Positions 61,423 to 64,000 of a DNA stretch of 64,000 nt are shown in pieces. The translations under genes and the position numbers were made by a program. The notes under the pieces were generated by a model that worked only from the letters and a program-made list of their open reading frames with translations, had not been told where the DNA came from and did no database searches. The number at the start of each line of letters is the position of its first letter. The stretch's first letter is position 1. Location of the stretch: contig AP031352.1 of assembly GCA_037833965.1 (NCBI GenBank), positions 11,450,501-11,514,500 on the forward strand, written 5' to 3'. This stretch comes from Marchantia polymorpha subsp. ruderalis (lineage: Eukaryota; Streptophyta; Marchantiopsida; Marchantiales; Marchantiaceae).

Positions 61423-63794
61423 TTACAATTCTATAGGACTAGAAAGGGGATTCATATTTATTATCTCTTTCTTCTGCTCCGGACTTCGAGCTTCTCTTGA
61501 ACCAAGAAAATTTGCGAAAAGACTTCTTCTTGTTGATGACTTATTCTCTCTGGGATTAGCAGGTGAAGTCAGAGACTCTGTCCTTTTCAGCGGTTCCGGA
61601 GAAGCTTTACTTGCACTAAATTCACCCGCATGCTCACCATGTTGCTGAACGGTGAGCAAAGAATCATTTCGTTTCAGCTCCGGTTGTCCTCTGCAGGAAG
61701 GGCATTTCTGGCATTTGGCGTAGCACCTTTTATGGAAAGGATGCTGACATGAGGGACATCTAACGATGAGTTCGTCCTGGAACAAATACGAATGTCAGTC
61801 ATCCCCTCACTCTACTGAAGAATCTGGCCACAACCCACTATTTCCTTGATTGATACGTCACATGTGAAATGATCAAGGAAATCAACAAATGGGAACGGAA
61901 AGCAGAACCTGGTGTGGGTAAATGACGTCGTACTCGTCGTAGCACAACTCCCCGGCACCACAAGGCTCTCCAAGCTCTCGACAAAGAAAACACTCTCTGG
62001 TTATGTGGGACGACAGCTTCAAAAGGACGGCTCGCATGTATCCAGGCAAGACTGCATCCAGTGCGGCTGTTAAGATCACCAACTACAATCTTCATTCTTG
62101 CAGTGATTTTCTGAAACGCCTACTCTCTAGACCATCGTAATATTTCAACCCCCAGTAGTCTTGTTGTTACAACAAGACTACAAGCGCATGCAGTGTTCCA
62201 GAAGAAGAGACTTCTTAGCCTTCACGTTTCGAAATCCTGACATGCTGGTCCAAGGAAAAGACCTCAAATGTGTGGAAACCTTTCAGAGAACTCTTACCTG
62301 CAAACGCACCCTTGGACAAGTCCGCAAGATCACGAAGGGCGCAAAAGTCATTGTTCTCCAAGAGGTACCGACGGGAGCCGAGCATCGTTTGAATTCTTGT
62401 GCGGGCCGGACAGCGGATGCAAGCCAGCATCTTGTTAATTTTTCTTCTCATCTCTGTCAAATGTGCGAGAACTGGTACCCTTGCATACAAATATGGATTG
62501 ACGGCACTAACACACAACATCGGCTGCACACAGTAAGGACACAACAAACAAGTGACTAACTATGACAATGCTTCTGGCACATTCCAAGTGTGATTCGCAC
62601 TCCTGGATAGATCAACAATAAAGTGGTCAAGACATCATGCAACTAGATGAGAAAGGCAAGCGAAATGTAATCACAACAAGGGCACACCTTATCATATATT
62701 GAGTCCAAGTAAGCTTTTGCAAGTTGCGAAACAAGGCGCGGAGTAAAATCCCACCGCTGCAGAACCCATGCTGGCAAGACAGCCGTTTCATTCAAGTGAC
62801 AAGTAGAACAGAACAATTGACCGGTGTATTCACAAAGTCTTGGTCCCCTCCAACCCCAATTTTGTACAAGTTCTGGGACAATTCCCAGGGCCAGCTCCAG
62901 ACGCTTGTAGCAACCAGCACAGGTATAATGTTGTGCCTGAAGCTGCTGTCGCAAAGGCTTTTTCTTGTGGATCTGTACAATCAATCTTATGGTTTTCCCT
63001 AAAACTGAAGACTGGGTTCCGTCATCCTCAAGATCAGGTGCATTACTCGAGATGTCGGATTTTGGTGAGTCAAGTCCAAACTCCTGCAGGGGCAACGTTG
63101 ATCCCGATTGGTCCTGTACAACACTCTTGTCAGGAAGTCCCCCACCAGTAACACTGATTTGACTACCCTCTCCGACAGGGAATAAAAATCGCTGCAGAGG
63201 AGTAGCAGTACTCAAAGGCGGTCCAGCTCTGATAAGAGACTGTAAGCAAACTTGAATGAGAGCACTCCGTAATTCCACCACATCTGGCGAGGTGTTTCCA
63301 AAATACTTACGTGACTCCTGTTTAACTTTCTCCCAGGGTGGTGGAAGACTGACGTGCTTATCAAGAGCAAACAAGCTTTGAAGCTGACTGTACAAAACAA
63401 CAAAATCTCGATATCTTCTTTGAATCTCCCATTCATTGCCACCTCCCTTCACCTTTATACGATATACCGTGTGTTGCTTGACGCCAACGACTCGCTCTCC
63501 CAGAGAAGCACCGCCATGACGTTGTACAGCACCCACCACTTCGACCCAGTCTACGTCGCTCAGCAGGCGCGTGGGATGAGAGATCTGTCTCGAGGCCAAT
63601 GCCAGAACACTTGATGTGGAAGCGCTCAGGCTGCCATCTCGAACTGGACGAACGAAACCGGGTGACGTGACCTTTCCAACTTGAAAAGTTCGACTGCCAC
63701 CTCCACCCTCCCCGTCGAAAAGGACGTCTTCCATATCCAGCACAGTGTCTATGTAGGTCTCCTTGACTTCCAGTGCCTCTACATATCTTGAGAG
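61423..63794 (-). CDS. PX-domain protein with Rubicon-homology zinc domain, 5' end outside window
   Basis: A phosphoinositide-binding endosomal or vacuolar trafficking protein by family. Visible exons complement(join(61423..61776, 61909..62066, 62298..62523, 62688..63794)) keep frame and supply 614 C-terminal residues; upstream exons lie beyond the right edge or are not recognised in 63800-64000. The PX domain includes YRIKVKGGGNEWEIQRRYRDF with the phosphate-contacting Arg, then a proline loop (VSLPPPWEKVK). An acidic Ser-rich linker leads to the Rubicon-homology (DUF4206-type) region with CAGC, CEY-type and CSTCH cysteines, KAYLDSIYDKPMLCVSAVNP, ECFLCRELGEPC, and the terminal CPSCQHPFHKRCYAKCQKCPSC. 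A Ser/Lys-rich tail ends the protein. The intron after YDVIYPHQ uses a weak GTTCTG donor, chosen because it joins in frame to DELIVRCPSC. Similar plant proteins exist, but the specific cargo is unknown. Confidence 0.9.
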
Positions 63795-64000
63795 CTGAAA
63801 ACACAACCGAAAAATCTCCAACGAAGTTAGAATACAAGGACCTGTTCTTTGATGATGATAAGTTCACGTACGGTTGTCAGTCTTTACAGGTAGTCACTTC
63901 AAAATGAGAAAGATCAGTAACCTAAATCTATCAGTATTTATCATTTCATCGGCTGACTGAAAATCTGTCAAATCCTTAATACGTCATCTTCAACAAATTT
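63795..64000 (-). other. Intron or upstream part of the PX/Rubicon gene
   Basis: A TTTTCAG acceptor just upstream of exon end 63794 shows that this stretch begins as an intron of the minus-strand gene. I could not identify the preceding exon within the remaining 200 bases. Confidence 0.55.

Noticed and set aside
1-64000. CRISPR arrays, bacterial operons or a clustered biosynthetic pathway
   Set aside because: The window is intron-bearing plant nuclear DNA, the genes are functionally unrelated, and no spaced identical repeats of CRISPR type are present.

Overview
This window is nuclear DNA from a land plant. Eight protein genes can be rebuilt with GT-AG introns, and they include plastid-type proteins: CP12 with a transit peptide, and a plant-type phosphoserine phosphatase with a transit-like leader. 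The decayed mobile elements are of plant hAT and Ty1/copia type. Genes are sparse (eight in 64 kb). Long AT-rich spacers alternate with abrupt GC-rich islands. An early-diverging plant such as a bryophyte is my guess; the sequence alone does not fix the species.

Layout: 0.2-3.2 kb (-) phosphoserine phosphatase. 5.1-6.4 kb (+) intronless cis-prenyltransferase (dehydrodolichyl diphosphate synthase type). 6.7-8.5 kb two sets of local tandem repeats. 10.5-11.8 kb GC-rich island with a G-run array. 13.9-15.5 kb very AT-rich spacer. 16.5-19.5 kb (+) Lunapark ER-junction protein with a GA-rich leader. 21.3-21.8 kb relic that looks like the gamma-secretase subunit APH-1. 22.7-29.0 kb mostly unassigned, ending in a local duplication. 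29.3-34.0 kb GA-rich promoter region and (+) mitochondrial thiamine-pyrophosphate-type carrier. 37.7-38.4 kb non-autonomous hAT-type element with terminal inverted repeats and an 8-bp target duplication. 38.7-40.1 kb (+) REV7/MAD2L2 HORMA protein. 42.0-42.8 kb (-) CP12. 44.3-46.9 kb decayed hAT transposase element whose right end resembles the 37.7 kb element. 48.0-51.7 kb (+) cytosolic glutamyl-tRNA synthetase. 53.4-53.9 kb possible MITE. 54.9-57.3 kb decayed copia element. 57.5-59.7 kb AT-rich spacer. 61.4 kb to the right edge (-) PX/Rubicon-homology zinc protein, cut off at its 5' end.

The genes are unrelated housekeeping functions: serine synthesis, dolichol synthesis, ER shaping, cofactor transport, translesion synthesis and mitotic control, Calvin-cycle control, translation and endosomal trafficking. 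They do not form a cluster or pathway. I see no convincing new biological system. The most informative items are the hAT and non-autonomous element pair, the frame-scrambled APH-1-like relic, and the large insertion in the cis-prenyltransferase. Exon joins come from reading frames and splice signals only; no transcript data were available.
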